NCBI GenBank assembly: GCA_963788585.1
Contig: CAWBHA010000003.1
Location: 1,178,001-1,242,000 of the forward strand
Reading direction: 5' to 3'
DNA length: 64,000 nucleotides
Source of the DNA: Bog-473 sp963788585
Lineage (GTDB): Bacteria; Actinomycetota; Acidimicrobiia; Acidimicrobiales; RAAP-2
Within the stretch, counting starts at the first letter, position 1; every line of letters starts with the position of its first letter. Below, in pieces: positions 43,694 through 60,644 of the stretch. A program made the translations under genes and the position numbers. The notes below the pieces were generated by a model. That model searched no databases and was not told where the DNA came from. It was given only the letters and a program-made list of their open reading frames with translations.

Positions 43694-44476
43694 CTAAACG
43701 GGTGCTAGTTGGAGTGCTTCTTCGAACTCCACCGGGGGAACGTAGCCGAGGGAGCTGTGGAGGCGCTCGGGATTGTAGAAGTGCTCGATCCACTCGGCCA
43801 TGGCGATCGAGAGCTCGATCTTGGTCCGCCACTTCTTGCGGTTGAGCAGCTCGATCTGCATCGTCCCCCAGAACGACTCCATGGGGGCGTTGTCGTAGCA
43901 GTCCCCGATCGTCCCCATCGAGCCCACGAGGTGCTTGGAGCGGATGAGCTCTGAGAACCCCCACGAGGTGAACTGGCTGCCGTGGTCCGAGTGGATGATC
44001 GAGCTCGGGCTTGTCGACCGTGACTCGCTCGCCATCACCACGGCGTCGTTGACGAGCGCTGTCTCACAGCGTCGGTCGATGGCCCAGCCGACCACCCGGC
44101 GGCTGTAGGCGTCGAGCACGACGCAGCAATAGACCTTGCCCTCGCGCGTCGGGTGCTCGGTGATGTCGGTGAGCCACAAGACGTTGGGCCGATCCACCGT
44201 GAAGTTGCGCTGCACCAGGTCCTCTTCGGTGGCCTCGTTCACCAGGTTCTTCTTGTGCTTCTTCGGGCCCGGAAGTCCCTGGATCCCCAGCTCACGCATG
44301 ATCGAGTGGATCAGCTTCTTGTTGACGACCATGCCTTGTTCGCGCATGAGTGCGGCTCTAATCCGCAACATCCCATAGGTGCCCCGCGATCTCTTGTGGA
44401 TGTCGGCGATGAGGCCACTCAAGAGGAGCCGGCGGATCTCGCGATCGCTCGGCACGTGGAATTTGAACTCGTGCAA
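43694..44476 (-). CDS. IS3-family transposase OrfB (DDE integrase core)
   Basis: The HTH_21 segment SRGTYGMLRIRAALMREQGM precedes the rve core. The catalytic residues are Asp in LWLTDITEH, Asp in IHSDHGSQF and Glu in APMESFWGTMQIE. The frame extends upstream without a stop (LGYSERFACRIAGVSRSRL) and meets orfA near a CCAAAAC sequence at about 44545-44552. OrfAB is therefore probably made by ribosomal frameshifting there. Apparently intact. Confidence 0.9.
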   Translation of the reverse strand: MHEFKFHVPSDREIRRLLLSGLIADIHKRSRGTYGMLRIRAALMREQGMVVNKKLIHSIMRELGIQGLPGPKKHKKNLVNEATEEDLVQRNFTVDRPNVLWLTDITEHPTREGKVYCCVVLDAYSRRVVGWAIDRRCETALVNDAVVMASESRSTSPSSIIHSDHGSQFTSWGFSELIRSKHLVGSMGTIGDCYDNAPMESFWGTMQIELLNRKKWRTKIELSIAMAEWIEHFYNPERLHSSLGYVPPVEFEEALQLAPV

Positions 44477-44535
44477 GCGCGAGCGTGAGACCCCGGCGAT
44501 CCGACAGGCGAAGCGCTCGCTGTAGCCCAGGTTGC

Positions 44536-44847
44536 TCAGTGTTTTGGCAACCTGGCAACGCCTTTTGGGCCAACGATCTCCTCGCCGTTGAACAGCGCAC
44601 TCGCCGCCTTGACGGCCTCGAGCTCGGCCTCGAGCTCGGCGATGGTCTTGAGCGCCTGGGCCAGCTCGTCCGCCTCGAAGCTCTTGATCCCCTCAGCGCG
44701 ACCCGCGTCGATCAGGGCCTGCCGCTTCCAGTGGTAGAGGGTGGGCTCTGACACCCCCAACTCTTTGGACAACGAGCTCACCTTCTCGCCGGCCACGAGA
44801 CGTACACAGACGGCCCTGCGGAAATCCCTCGCATATCGCTTGGGCAT
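44536..44847 (-). CDS. IS3-family transposase OrfA
   Basis: MPKRYARDFRRAVCVRLVAG begins the helix-turn-helix, with SLSKELGVSEPTLYHWKRQA as recognition helix. A coiled coil follows (ALKTIAELEAELEAVKAA), the leucine-zipper of OrfA. It stops at GVARLPKH, next to the AAAAC stretch where frameshifting to orfB may occur. ATG 44847 is chosen over the open frame reaching 44997 in the tRNA. Confidence 0.88.
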   Translation of the reverse strand: MPKRYARDFRRAVCVRLVAGEKVSSLSKELGVSEPTLYHWKRQALIDAGRAEGIKSFEADELAQALKTIAELEAELEAVKAASALFNGEEIVGPKGVARLPKH

Positions 44848-44915
44848 GACTACCTCCTGGTAGCTCACGACCAAACTCTCATAAGCCTGGCTCCCTAAAT
44901 GGGGTTCAGGCCATT

Positions 44916-45003
44916 TGGCGGAGGGAGTGGGATTCGAACCCACGGAGGCTTGCACCTCGCAGCTTTTCAAGAGCTGTGCATTCGTCCGCTCTGCCATCCC
45001 TCC
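44916..45003 (-). tRNA. tRNA-Ser (anticodon TGA)
   Basis: The complement starts GGAGGGATGGCAGAGCGG and has the long variable arm of a class II tRNA. The anticodon stem AGCT/AGCT-type pairs enclose loop CTTGAAA with anticodon TGA. The T arm contains GTTCGAATCC. The acceptor ends TCCCTCC-G-CCA with CCA encoded. 88 nt. Confidence 0.95.
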
Positions 45004-45137
45004 AGGGGCATCATGCTAGGTGACCGACCCCGCGCGGCCAGGCGTCGCGTCCACGTGACCCTCCCCAACCTCCACCACTTTCCGCCGCCGGGCTGCGAAG
45101 ATCACGGTGCCCGCGCAACCCAGCGAGGAGGACGGCA

Positions 45138-46622
45138 GTGCTGCAGGTCTTGTCGAGATTCGGTCGCGTCACGATGCTGGTGGCCCTGTTGGCAGGGACA
45201 CTGACCGCGGTGGAGCTGCTCGGTCCGGGCACTGCTGGGGCGACGACCGAAACCCTGTCGGTGCACATCTACGACTGCATGCAGTACACCGACAACGGCG
45301 TGCCCGACCTGGAGACCACCATGACCGAGATCTCCGGCGGCTCCGTCACGATCCCGAGCGCGAACATCACCGCGCAGGCGAACCCGGTCAGCGCATCGGT
45401 CAACACCGGGACGTACAGCGTGAGTGCGAACGCCCCCGCCGGCTACTACTTCACCGACTGCCCGAACGAGGGCGCCACCCCCACGCTGACCAACTCCGAC
45501 CAGACGGCGAGTGCGTCGGTGACCGTGGGCTCGGGCGCCGCGACGCTCGCGTTCTACGTCGTCGCCTTTCAGACGGCCTCGTGCAGTGCGACCAACGGCG
45601 GCGTCACCTGCGCGCTGCCCGACACGCTGGGCCTGCCGTTCTTCGAGCTCAGCACCCTGCTGTCCGAGGCCAACGGGGTGACCAACTCCGTTTCCGCCTC
45701 GACGCCCATCGTGATCACCGCCTACGGGGGCACCGGCGGCGTGGGCGACACCGCGCCCGGAATCCCATCGGGCGGGAACCCCGGCGACGGAGGGGAGGCG
45801 CAAACGGCGCTCACCTCCATCACCAACTACGAGACCTCGAACAAGACATTGGTGCTCTACTACTACGTGGGGTACCAGGGCGTCAGCTACAAGGTGGAGA
45901 GCAAGGACAAGGTCGGTGGACTGGGCGGGTCCTCGACCATCGTCTCGCCGGAAAACTTCGCGACGGGCAGCGTCGCACCGTGCATCAACGGCTACGACTC
46001 GTGCAGCGGAACCACCAACGTCATCCTGGACGCCGGCGGCGGCGGGGGCGGGGGACAGGGCGGTGACTCCGACAGCGGTGGCAACGGCGGCAACGGGGGG
46101 AGCGCGATCGGGTCCGCCTCCTCCAGCACGTACGCCATGGGCAACAACGGCTCGTCCACCAGCGGTGACGGCGGCCACGGCGGCTACGGCGGCGGGCAGC
46201 TCCCCACCACCACCGGCGCCGGCGGGAACGGCGGGAAGGGCGGCGACGGCGCCGACAACCACGGGGGCGGCACAGGCAACTCCGGCATCGGCGGCGTCGG
46301 CGGGTCCATGCACAGCTCGGGCGGGCCCTCCAAGTCGATCCCGTGGGCCAACGCGGGCTACCTGTCCCTGGTCGGCTCGGACGGGGCCGGCGGCGAGGGC
46401 GAGTGGCGGGGCACCGGCGTGGCCGACGGCGGCTCGGGCTCGGGCGGGGGCGGCTTCGGTGGCGGTGGCGCCGGCGGGAGCGGCGGCGTCACCGACGCGG
46501 GCGGGGGCGGCGGGGGAGGCGGGTCCTACGCGGCCGAGGCCCAGGTGAGCCCCGACCCCTTCACCACGCCCATCCACGACAGCAACAACGGCCAGGTCTA
46601 CGTCACGTTCGTCCTGAGCTGA
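45138..46622 (+). CDS. Secreted glycine-rich protein
   Basis: A signal peptide (MLVALLAGTLTAVELLGPGT, then AGA) is followed by a Thr/Ser-rich beta domain of about 130 residues with Cys residues and a transition segment. The C-terminal ~300 residues are dominated by Gly (GGGGGGGQGGDSDSGGNGG and similar). It ends with GQVYVTFVLS, a final beta strand. 494 residues. It resembles PE_PGRS proteins only in composition; no PE domain is present. A surface or matrix role is inferred. Confidence 0.72.
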   Translation: MLQVLSRFGRVTMLVALLAGTLTAVELLGPGTAGATTETLSVHIYDCMQYTDNGVPDLETTMTEISGGSVTIPSANITAQANPVSASVNTGTYSVSANAPAGYYFTDCPNEGATPTLTNSDQTASASVTVGSGAATLAFYVVAFQTASCSATNGGVTCALPDTLGLPFFELSTLLSEANGVTNSVSASTPIVITAYGGTGGVGDTAPGIPSGGNPGDGGEAQTALTSITNYETSNKTLVLYYYVGYQGVSYKVESKDKVGGLGGSSTIVSPENFATGSVAPCINGYDSCSGTTNVILDAGGGGGGGQGGDSDSGGNGGNGGSAIGSASSSTYAMGNNGSSTSGDGGHGGYGGGQLPTTTGAGGNGGKGGDGADNHGGGTGNSGIGGVGGSMHSSGGPSKSIPWANAGYLSLVGSDGAGGEGEWRGTGVADGGSGSGGGGFGGGGAGGSGGVTDAGGGGGGGGSYAAEAQVSPDPFTTPIHDSNNGQVYVTFVLS

Positions 46623-46631
46623 GGCGCCGCC

Positions 46632-48483
<1,852 letters not shown>

Positions 48484-48517
48484 GGGGGAGACAACGATAG
48501 AGGACGGCCGGGTGCCC

Positions 48518-50300
<1,783 letters not shown>

Positions 50301-50333
50301 CGGGGCAGTGTGCCCACGGGCTGTGACACCGCG

Positions 50334-50339
50334 TACCCT
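50334..50339 (+). promoter_or_regulatory. Candidate -10 element (TACCCT), leaderless
   Basis: TACCCT ends six bases before GTG 50346 of the small membrane protein gene that heads an operon. Confidence 0.45.
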
Positions 50340-50345
50340 GACCGG

Positions 50346-50552
50346 GTGGCCGTTGCCCCCCTCCTGTCGACGTCGTCGCCGGCCGACGTCGCCTTCTACG
50401 TCGTCTTCGGGGTCTTCGTCGTCGCCATCGTCGTCCTGGCGGTGATCGTGATCGTCTGGGCGGTGCGCCACGACGTGGCGGGACGCCAGGCCTGGCGTGC
50501 GCGCCAGGAGGCGCGCCTCCACGGCGAGCCCCCGCCGCGGGAGTCGCCGTGA
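50346..50552 (+). CDS. Small single-pass membrane protein
   Basis: 68 residues with one transmembrane helix (FYVVFGVFVVAIVVLAVIVI) and a basic cytoplasmic-type tail (RHDVAGRQAWRARQEARLHG). GTG start placed by the -10 element; the stop overlaps the patatin start. No family recognised. Confidence 0.65.
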   Translation: MAVAPLLSTSSPADVAFYVVFGVFVVAIVVLAVIVIVWAVRHDVAGRQAWRARQEARLHGEPPPRESP

Positions 50553-51667
50553 CGGACGCCGCCGGGGCCGCGGGCGGCGCGGCCGCGCCGTCGTCGTGGC
50601 GTGAGCGCCTGCGGGCGCGTTGGGCGCGCCGGTCCGGTGGCGCCGGGTCCGGGCGGAACGGTGCAAGCCCGCCGCGCACCGCCTTCGTGCTGGCGGGCGG
50701 CGGCAGCCGCGGCGCCGTGCAGGTCGGCATGCTCGAGGCCCTCATCCGCCGGGGCATCCGGCCCGACTGCGTCTTCGGGGCGTCGGTCGGCGCCATCAAC
50801 GGCGCGGCCTACGCGGGGGAGCCCACGCTCGAGGGCGTCGCCCGCATGGCCGACGTCTGGCGCGAGGTGAAGGGGACCGACATCTTCCCGCGCGGCACGT
50901 TCGACGGCCCCTGGGCCTTCTTGCAGAAGCGGCCCGCGGTGCATGCCAACACGGGGTTGCGCAGCATCGTCGAGGCGGGCGTCCGCTACGAGAAGCTCGA
51001 GGAGGCCACGATCCCGATCGAGGTGGTGACCACGTCGCTCACCGACGGGCGCGAGCGCTGGATCACCCACGGCCCCGCCGTGGAGGCCATCCTCGCCTCC
51101 GCGGCCATCCCCTCGATCTTCCCTCCCATCACGATCGGCGGCGACGTCCTCGTCGACGGTGGCGTGGTCAACAACGTGCCGATCAGCCGGGCCCTGGCCG
51201 CGGGCTGCGAGCGCATCTACGTCCTGCTGTGCGGACCGCTGCACTACCACCCGCCGCCCCCGCGGCGCCCGGCCGAGGCGGCGCTCACCGCCTTCTTCGT
51301 GGCCATCCACGCGCGCTTCGTCCGCGAGCTGGCCGCGCTGCCGCCGGGCGTGGAGGTGATCGTCTTCAGCGGCGGCGGCGAGCCCGCCGGGCAGTACCGG
51401 GACTTCTCGGCGACGGCCGCGCTCATCGAGGAGGGGCGATCCGAGGTGGCGGCCGTCCTCGACCGCTACGCCGGGACCTCGCACGACCTGGGCGCCGCAC
51501 CGCCTTCGGCGCCCGCACCGCCTTCGCCTCCCGGACCGCCTTCGTCCCCCGAGCAGGCCGCGTCGCCCGTGCATGTCGCGGCGGCCCCGCCCACGGAGCC
51601 AGCCGCACCGCAGCCGGCCGCACCGCCGCCGCCCGCACCGGCGCCGGCGCCCTCGGGCCCGCCGTGA
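50549..51667 (+). CDS. Patatin-like phospholipase
   Basis: FVLAGGGSRGAVQVGML provides the oxyanion-hole GGGSRG. VFGASVGAINGAAYAGEP holds the GxSxG nucleophile Ser, and VLVDGGVVNNVPI the catalytic Asp in DGG. These are the Ser-Asp dyad motifs of bacterial patatins. The last ~70 residues are a Pro/Ala-rich low-complexity tail. 372 residues. GTG start overlaps the preceding stop and the stop overlaps the methyltransferase start, so the three form one operon. Confidence 0.92.
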   Translation: MTDAAGAAGGAAAPSSWRERLRARWARRSGGAGSGRNGASPPRTAFVLAGGGSRGAVQVGMLEALIRRGIRPDCVFGASVGAINGAAYAGEPTLEGVARMADVWREVKGTDIFPRGTFDGPWAFLQKRPAVHANTGLRSIVEAGVRYEKLEEATIPIEVVTTSLTDGRERWITHGPAVEAILASAAIPSIFPPITIGGDVLVDGGVVNNVPISRALAAGCERIYVLLCGPLHYHPPPPRRPAEAALTAFFVAIHARFVRELAALPPGVEVIVFSGGGEPAGQYRDFSATAALIEEGRSEVAAVLDRYAGTSHDLGAAPPSAPAPPSPPGPPSSPEQAASPVHVAAAPPTEPAAPQPAAPPPPAPAPAPSGPP

Positions 51668-52464
51668 GCCCAGACCGGTACCTCCTCTCCAACGAGGCCC
51701 CCGAGGCGATGGACCGCTTCACCGCCTTTGCCGCGCTCTTCGACCCCTCGACGTTCCGCCACCTCGATCGGCTCGGGCTGGCTCCGGGCTGGCGCTGCTG
51801 GGAGGTCGGCGCCGGCGGCACGTCGGTGCTGCGCCACCTGGCCGGCCGGGTCGGGCCTGCGGGGCGCGTGCTGGCGACCGACATCGACCTCTCGTGGGCC
51901 GCCGGCGCCGCCGGCCCCAACGTCGAGGTCCTCGAGCACGACGTGGCGTCGGGTCTGCCTCCGGGGGGTCCTTTCGACCTCGTCCACGCCCGCCTCGTGC
52001 TGGTACACGTGCCGGCGCGCGACGCCGCCCTGGCCACCATGGCCGCCGCGCTGCGCCCGGGGGGCGTGCTGCTCGTCGAGGATGCCGACCCCGCCCTCCA
52101 GCCCCGCAGCTGCCTGGAGGAGACCGGTCCCGAGCAGGTCCTGGCCAACCGCCTGCGCAGCGGTTTCCGCACCCTGCTGGCAGAAAGGGGCGTCGACCTC
52201 GCCTACGGCCGGTCGCTGCCCCGCCGGCTCCGCGCGGCCGGCCTGGTCGACGTGGCGGCCGACGCCGCCTTCCCGGTCAGCGACCCGGCCTGCAATGTGC
52301 TCGAGGTGGCCACCATCGCCCTGATCCGGGACCAGCTGCTCGAGCACGGCATCGCCACCGAGGCCGAGATCGGACGGCACGTGGCCAGCGTGCGGGCCGG
52401 GAGGCTCGACCTGGCCCAGCCGCCGATGATCTCCTGCTGGGGCCGCCGCCCGCCGCCCGCCTGA
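51664..52464 (+). CDS. Class I SAM-dependent methyltransferase
   Basis: Motif I is CWEVGAGGTSVLRHLAG, motif II RVLATDIDL, and motif III with FDLVHARLVLVHVP followed by LRPGGVLLVED. 266 residues with a helical cap. The GTG overlaps the patatin stop. The pattern resembles enzymes acting on small molecules or lipids; substrate unknown. Confidence 0.88.
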   Translation: MSPDRYLLSNEAPEAMDRFTAFAALFDPSTFRHLDRLGLAPGWRCWEVGAGGTSVLRHLAGRVGPAGRVLATDIDLSWAAGAAGPNVEVLEHDVASGLPPGGPFDLVHARLVLVHVPARDAALATMAAALRPGGVLLVEDADPALQPRSCLEETGPEQVLANRLRSGFRTLLAERGVDLAYGRSLPRRLRAAGLVDVAADAAFPVSDPACNVLEVATIALIRDQLLEHGIATEAEIGRHVASVRAGRLDLAQPPMISCWGRRPPPA

Positions 52465-52523
52465 CCCGTCCCGGCGGGCACACGGGTGGCGCGCCCGTCG
52501 CAGCGGCCTGGTGGAATAGCAGG

Positions 52524-56835
<4,312 letters not shown>

Positions 56836-56847
56836 GCCGGCGCCGCG

Positions 56848-57618
56848 GTGTCCCCCAGCCGGACCATCGACCTCAACGCCGACGTCGGCGAGGCGGCCGA
56901 CCCGGAGGGGATCGAAGTCGAGCAGGCGCTCCTCGGGCTCGTCACCTCGGCGCACGTCGCCTGCGGCGGCCATGCGGGCGACGACGCGTCGATGACCGCC
57001 ACCGTCGCCAGTGCGCTGGCCCACTCGGTGCGGGTCGGCGCGCACCCCTCGTACCCGGACCGGGAGGGCTTCGGACGGCGGCCCATGACGATCGAGCGCG
57101 AGGAGCTGCGCCGCACGCTGCGCGCGCAGTTGGACGCGCTCGGGCGCGTCTGCGCCGCCGCGGGCACCACCATCGCCTCGGTCAAACCGCACGGCGCGCT
57201 GTACGAAGAGGTGGCGAAGGGTGGCGCGGTCTACGAGGCGTTCCGCGACGCCGTGCAGGACAGCTGCCGCGGCGCCACGCTCGTGCTGCCGTCGGGCTGC
57301 CGCGCCATGGCGATGGTCCTGCGCGACGGCATGACCGCGTACGAGGAGGGCTTCTGCGACCGCGCCTACCGGCCCGACGGCGGCCTGGTCGACCGGGCCA
57401 GGCCCGGCGCGGTCCTCGACGACCCCGCTGCGGCGGCGGCGCAGGCACTCAGCCTGGCCCGCGGTGCCGCGGTGGCCGACGACGGCAGCGTCCTCACCCT
57501 GTGGGTGGACACGCTGTGCACGCACGGCGACTCTCCGGGCGCGCCGGCCATCGTGCAGGCGGTGCGCGGGGCCCTGGACGGCGCCGGCATCGCCGTGGCC
57601 GCCCCGGCGCGTGCATGA
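56848..57618 (+). CDS. pxpA: 5-oxoprolinase subunit PxpA (LamB/YcsF family)
   Basis: PxpA with PxpB and PxpC hydrolyses 5-oxoproline to glutamate at the expense of ATP. IDLNADVGEAADPEGIEVEQ, SAHVACGGHAGDDASM, GAHPSYPDREGFGRR and VKPHGALYEE are family blocks. 256 residues. GTG start; ATG of the next gene overlaps its stop. Confidence 0.93.
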   Translation: MSPSRTIDLNADVGEAADPEGIEVEQALLGLVTSAHVACGGHAGDDASMTATVASALAHSVRVGAHPSYPDREGFGRRPMTIEREELRRTLRAQLDALGRVCAAAGTTIASVKPHGALYEEVAKGGAVYEAFRDAVQDSCRGATLVLPSGCRAMAMVLRDGMTAYEEGFCDRAYRPDGGLVDRARPGAVLDDPAAAAAQALSLARGAAVADDGSVLTLWVDTLCTHGDSPGAPAIVQAVRGALDGAGIAVAAPARA

Positions 57619-59369
57619 CGCGCTCGGTCCCCGTCGGCGAGGTCCGGCCTTTCGGTGACCACGCGTTCCTGATCGGCGTCGCCGACGCGGCGGCTGCACG
57701 CGGGCTCGCCGGCGCGCTCAGGCGGGCGCTCGGGGAGGGGGTCGGGGTCGGGCTCGGCCGAGGGGTCGAGCCAGGGGTCGAGCCAGCGGTCGAGCCAGTT
57801 GTCGAGGTGGTGTGCGGGTTCTTCACCGTGGCGGTCCTGGTGCCGGACGACGATGCGACGCCGGCGCCCGAGGCGCGTGGCGGCCGTTGTGGCCCGGGTG
57901 GTGGGCACCGGCGCAGGCGCGTCCGGTCCCGAATCGGCCGAGAGCCGCGGCGGCCGACTCGTGACCGTCCCCTGTGCCTTCGACGGTCCGGACCTGGGCG
58001 AGGTGGCGGCCGTGGCGGGCTGCGGTCCCGACGAGGTGGTGGCCGGGCTCACCGCCGCTCCGTTGACCGTCGCCGTGCTGGGCTTCTCGCCGGGCTTCGC
58101 CTACCTCGAGGGCCTGCCGGCGCCGTTGCGTGCGCTGCCGCGTCGCGACCGCCCGCGCCCCGCCGTCCCGGCCGGCTCGGTCGCGCTCGCCGCCGGCCGG
58201 GCCGCGGTGTACCCCACGGCCTCGCCCGGGGGGTGGCAGCTGGTGGGGCGGACCGGGGTGCCGCTCTTCGCGCTGGACGCGCCCCCCTACGCCGCTGCTG
58301 GCGCCGGGGGACCGGGTGCACTTCACCGTGGCGGCCGCGGGCGACGCACTGGAACCGCCCCCGCTGCGCCTGCCGCCGTGGACACCACCGGCCCACGCGC
58401 GGCTCGTCCTCGAGGTGGTGTCCCCCGGCCTGCGCGCCGTGCTCCAAGACGGCGGGCGCCGCGGCGTTGCCGCGGCCGGCGTTCCGGCCGCCGGGCCCGC
58501 CGACCCGGTGTCGTTCGCGTTGGCCAACCGCCTCGTGGGCAACCCCGCCGGCGCCGGCACCGTGGAGATCACTGGTGGCGGCGTTCGGCTGCGCGCGCTC
58601 GGCGCCTGCCACGTGGCCGCGGTCGGTGCGGCGCCGGCGCTCCGCGTCGACGGGACCGAGGTGCCCGACGGCCAGGTCGTGCCCCTCGACGCGGGTCGCC
58701 TGCTCGAGGTCGGGCCGGTCCGGCGGGGCTGCCGGACCTATGTGGCCGTGGCGGGCGGCTTCGTCGGTCCGGCGGCCTTCGGCAGCAGCGCCAGCGACGA
58801 GCTGTCCGGTCTCGGCGCAGGGCCCCTGGTCGCCGGCGCACGGCTGCACGCCGGGCCGTGGGCGCCGCCGCTCGGGGACCACTTGGCATCGGGCGTCGCC
58901 AGCGCCGTGGACGACGGCGACGGGCCGGTGGCGCTGCGCGTCGTGCCCGGGCCGCACGCCGAGCTCTTCGCGCCCGACGCCCTCGGCCAGCTGGCCGGGA
59001 TCGTGTTCCGGGTCGAGCGCGACAGCAACCGGGTCGGCGTCCGCCTGCGCGCCGAGGACGGCTCCGTCCCGCGCTGGCTCCCCACCGCGGCGGGCGACCT
59101 CGACTCGCAAGGCGTCGTCACCGGGGCCGTGCAGGTGCCGCCCGGCGGGAACCCGGTCGTCCTCCTGCCGGACCACGCCACCCTCGGTGGCTATCCCGTG
59201 GTGGGGGTCGTGGCCACGGCCGACCACGGCCTCCTCGGTCAGTGCGCGCCCGGTACCCGCGTCCGTCTGGTGCCGACGGACCTGGGCGAGGCGCGCCGGC
59301 GCCTTCGCCGCGGCGGCGCGCGCCCGTGCACGCGCCGTCGTCGGCCACTACCCACTCGCCGCGGGCTGA
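57615..59369 (+). CDS. pxpBC: 5-oxoprolinase subunits PxpB and PxpC fused, frameshifted
   Basis: The N-terminal third is PxpB: FGDHAFLIGV, then VTVPCAFDGPDLGEVAAVAG, and VLGFSPGFAYLEGLP with PTASPGGWQLVGRTG. It runs without a stop into PxpC (LEVVSPGLRAVLQDGGRRGV, AAGPADPVSFALANRLVGNP, LPDHATLGGYPVVGVVATAD). This is the fused form also seen in allophanate-hydrolase-like proteins. Three indels are inferred, near 57850-57890, near 58300 and near 59310; the last two lie at the end of PxpB and the end of PxpC. A linker with VEPGVEPAVEPVVE occurs in PxpB, unusual for the family. Confidence 0.85.
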   Translation: MTRSVPVGEVRPFGDHAFLIGVADAAAARGLAGALRRALGEGVGVGLGRGVEPGVEPAVEPVVEVVCGFFTVAVLVPDDDATPAPEARGGRCGPGGGHRRRRVRSRIGREPRRPTRDRPLCLRRSGPGRGGGRGGLRSRRGGGRAHRRSVDRRRAGLLAGLRLPRGPAGAVACAAASRPPAPRRPGRLGRARRRPGRGVPHGLARGVAAGGADRGAALRAGRAPLRRCWRRGTGCTSPWRPRATHWNRPRCACRRGHHRPTRGSSSRWCPPACAPCSKTAGAAALPRPAFRPPGPPTRCRSRWPTASWATPPAPAPWRSLVAAFGCARSAPATWPRSVRRRRSASTGPRCPTARSCPSTRVACSRSGRSGGAAGPMWPWRAASSVRRPSAAAPATSCPVSAQGPWSPAHGCTPGRGRRRSGTTWHRASPAPWTTATGRWRCASCPGRTPSSSRPTPSASWPGSCSGSSATATGSASACAPRTAPSRAGSPPRRATSTRKASSPGPCRCRPAGTRSSSCRTTPPSVAIPWWGSWPRPTTASSVSARPVPASVWCRRTWARRAGAFAAAARARARAVVGHYPLAAG

Positions 59370-59389
59370 GCGCGCGGCGGCCGACGCGC

Positions 59390-60139
59390 TCAGACGAGCA
59401 GTTTCACCGCCGTCCCGACGCCGATCACCACGACGACGGCGCGCAACGCGGGGGCAGGAAGCGACAGGGCGAGGCGCGCGCCGGCGTAGCCGCCGACGAG
59501 GCTGCCGGCGGCCAACAGGCCGACCGCCTCCCAGGCCAGCCCGCCGTGGAGCAGGAAGACGACGGCCGCGATGCCGTTGACGATCATGGACAGGACGGTG
59601 CGCAGGCCGCTGGTGTGGGCCAGCGAGACGGGGAGCGCGAGGCCGAGGACGGCGAGGAACATGACGCCCATGGCGGCACCGAAGTAGCCGCCGTAGACGG
59701 AGGCTGCGAACACCCCGGCCACCAGCAGCACCGGCCGGGTGCGCGGGTGCGCGGCACCGCGATCGAGGGCGCGCCGCAACACCGGCTGGGCGGCGAAGAG
59801 GACGGCCGCCCCGAGGACGAGCCACGGCACGACCTGGTCGAAGGTGGCCGACGACGTCGTGAGGAGCAGCAGCGCGCCCGCGACGCCACCGGCCAGGGCG
59901 ACGGGGGTCAGGCGGACCAACCGCCGCGCCTGGTCGCCGATCTCGCCGCGGTAGCCGGCCGCCGAAGCGACGTAGCCCGGCCAGATCCCGATGGTGTTGG
60001 TGATGTTGGCGGTGAGCGCCGGATAGCCGAGGGCCAGCAGGATCGGGAACGAGATCAGGCTGCCCCCGCCGGCCACACCGTTGAAGACGCCCGCGCCCAC
60101 GCCCGCCAGGACGATCAGGACGACGTGGGAGGCGGGCAC
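59390..60139 (-). CDS. Sulfite exporter TauE/SafE-family permease
   Basis: Eight to nine hydrophobic segments, beginning VVLIVLAGVGAGVFNGVAGG and GSLISFPILLALG, the family motif, repeated in the second half as GGYFGAAMGVMFLAVLGL. GTG 60139 gives 249 residues. It is eight bases from a TACTCT -10 element. A longer start at 60286 would add a non-membrane N-terminus without family support. Transport of sulfite or organosulfonates is a family guess. Convergent with pxpBC. Confidence 0.88.
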   Translation of the reverse strand: MPASHVVLIVLAGVGAGVFNGVAGGGSLISFPILLALGYPALTANITNTIGIWPGYVASAAGYRGEIGDQARRLVRLTPVALAGGVAGALLLLTTSSATFDQVVPWLVLGAAVLFAAQPVLRRALDRGAAHPRTRPVLLVAGVFAASVYGGYFGAAMGVMFLAVLGLALPVSLAHTSGLRTVLSMIVNGIAAVVFLLHGGLAWEAVGLLAAGSLVGGYAGARLALSLPAPALRAVVVVIGVGTAVKLLV

Positions 60140-60644
60140 GGCGCGCCAGAGTACGGGACCACCGCCGTCGGGTTCCGCCGCGAAAGCGGCCGAGCGGGCC
60201 GGGCCCGCACCATTCGGCCCAGGTCCGAGGGGAATTTTGCGGATCGACGCAAGGTTGGGCCCTTTCCCCCGTTTCGACCGTGACAAGAGGAGTCTTCGCC
60301 GTGTCGGCGGTGGGATCGGTCGGGGGAGCGATGCGAGGTCGGAAGCGAATCATCGCGTGGGCCACGGGGCGTCCGTTCCCCGGCCCGATCCGCTCTCCCG
60401 CCGCGGGGCCGGCCGGCGCGGCACTCCAATCGAGCAACTCCTTCGGGTCGGGCGGTAGGCCGCCACCGGGCCCGGCCTTCGGGACCTCCTCCATTCCCCC
60501 TCTGGTCTCGGGGCCGGCCCGGCGGCGGCCACGGAGCCGCAGCCGTTGGCGGTGGAAAGCAAGGGAACCGGTGCTGTGGGCCGCCCGGGACGGGAGAGCG
60601 GAATCCCGCCCGGGCGGTGCAGCGGGACGGCCTAACGTGCGGAG
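60140..60644. other. 505-base divergent intergenic region
   Basis: It lies between the TauE/SafE gene and the EthD-like gene. Long open frames exist in both directions, as everywhere at this GC, but none has a ribosome site or familiar sequence. It holds TACTCT (60148-60153, minus) and TAACGT (60633-60638, plus), the likely promoters of the flanking genes. Confidence 0.5.
60633..60638 (+). promoter_or_regulatory. Candidate -10 element (TAACGT), leaderless
   Basis: TAACGT ends six bases before ATG 60645. Confidence 0.45.

Larger units (their letters stand above)
43656..44908. mobile_element. IS3-family insertion sequence
   Basis: Imperfect inverted repeats of about 33 bases lie at 43656-43688 and 44875-44908; both share TGA-CCCC, GAGCCAGG, TTAT and AGAGT blocks. 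Inside are orfA and orfB on the minus strand. Length is about 1.25 kb. The right end is eight bases from the tRNA-Ser 3' end. No certain target duplication was found. Confidence 0.82.

Noticed and set aside
45138..46622. PE_PGRS protein
   Set aside because: The composition is similar but the N-terminus is a signal peptide with no PE domain.
51573..52463. Upstream extension of the lhr frame
   Set aside because: It runs in a shadow frame over patatin and the methyltransferase and lacks family sequence.
60287..60644. Small minus-strand gene starting at about 60494 (MEEVPKAGPGGG...)
   Set aside because: No ribosome site, no stop near the expected end, and it runs on into the TauE/SafE gene.
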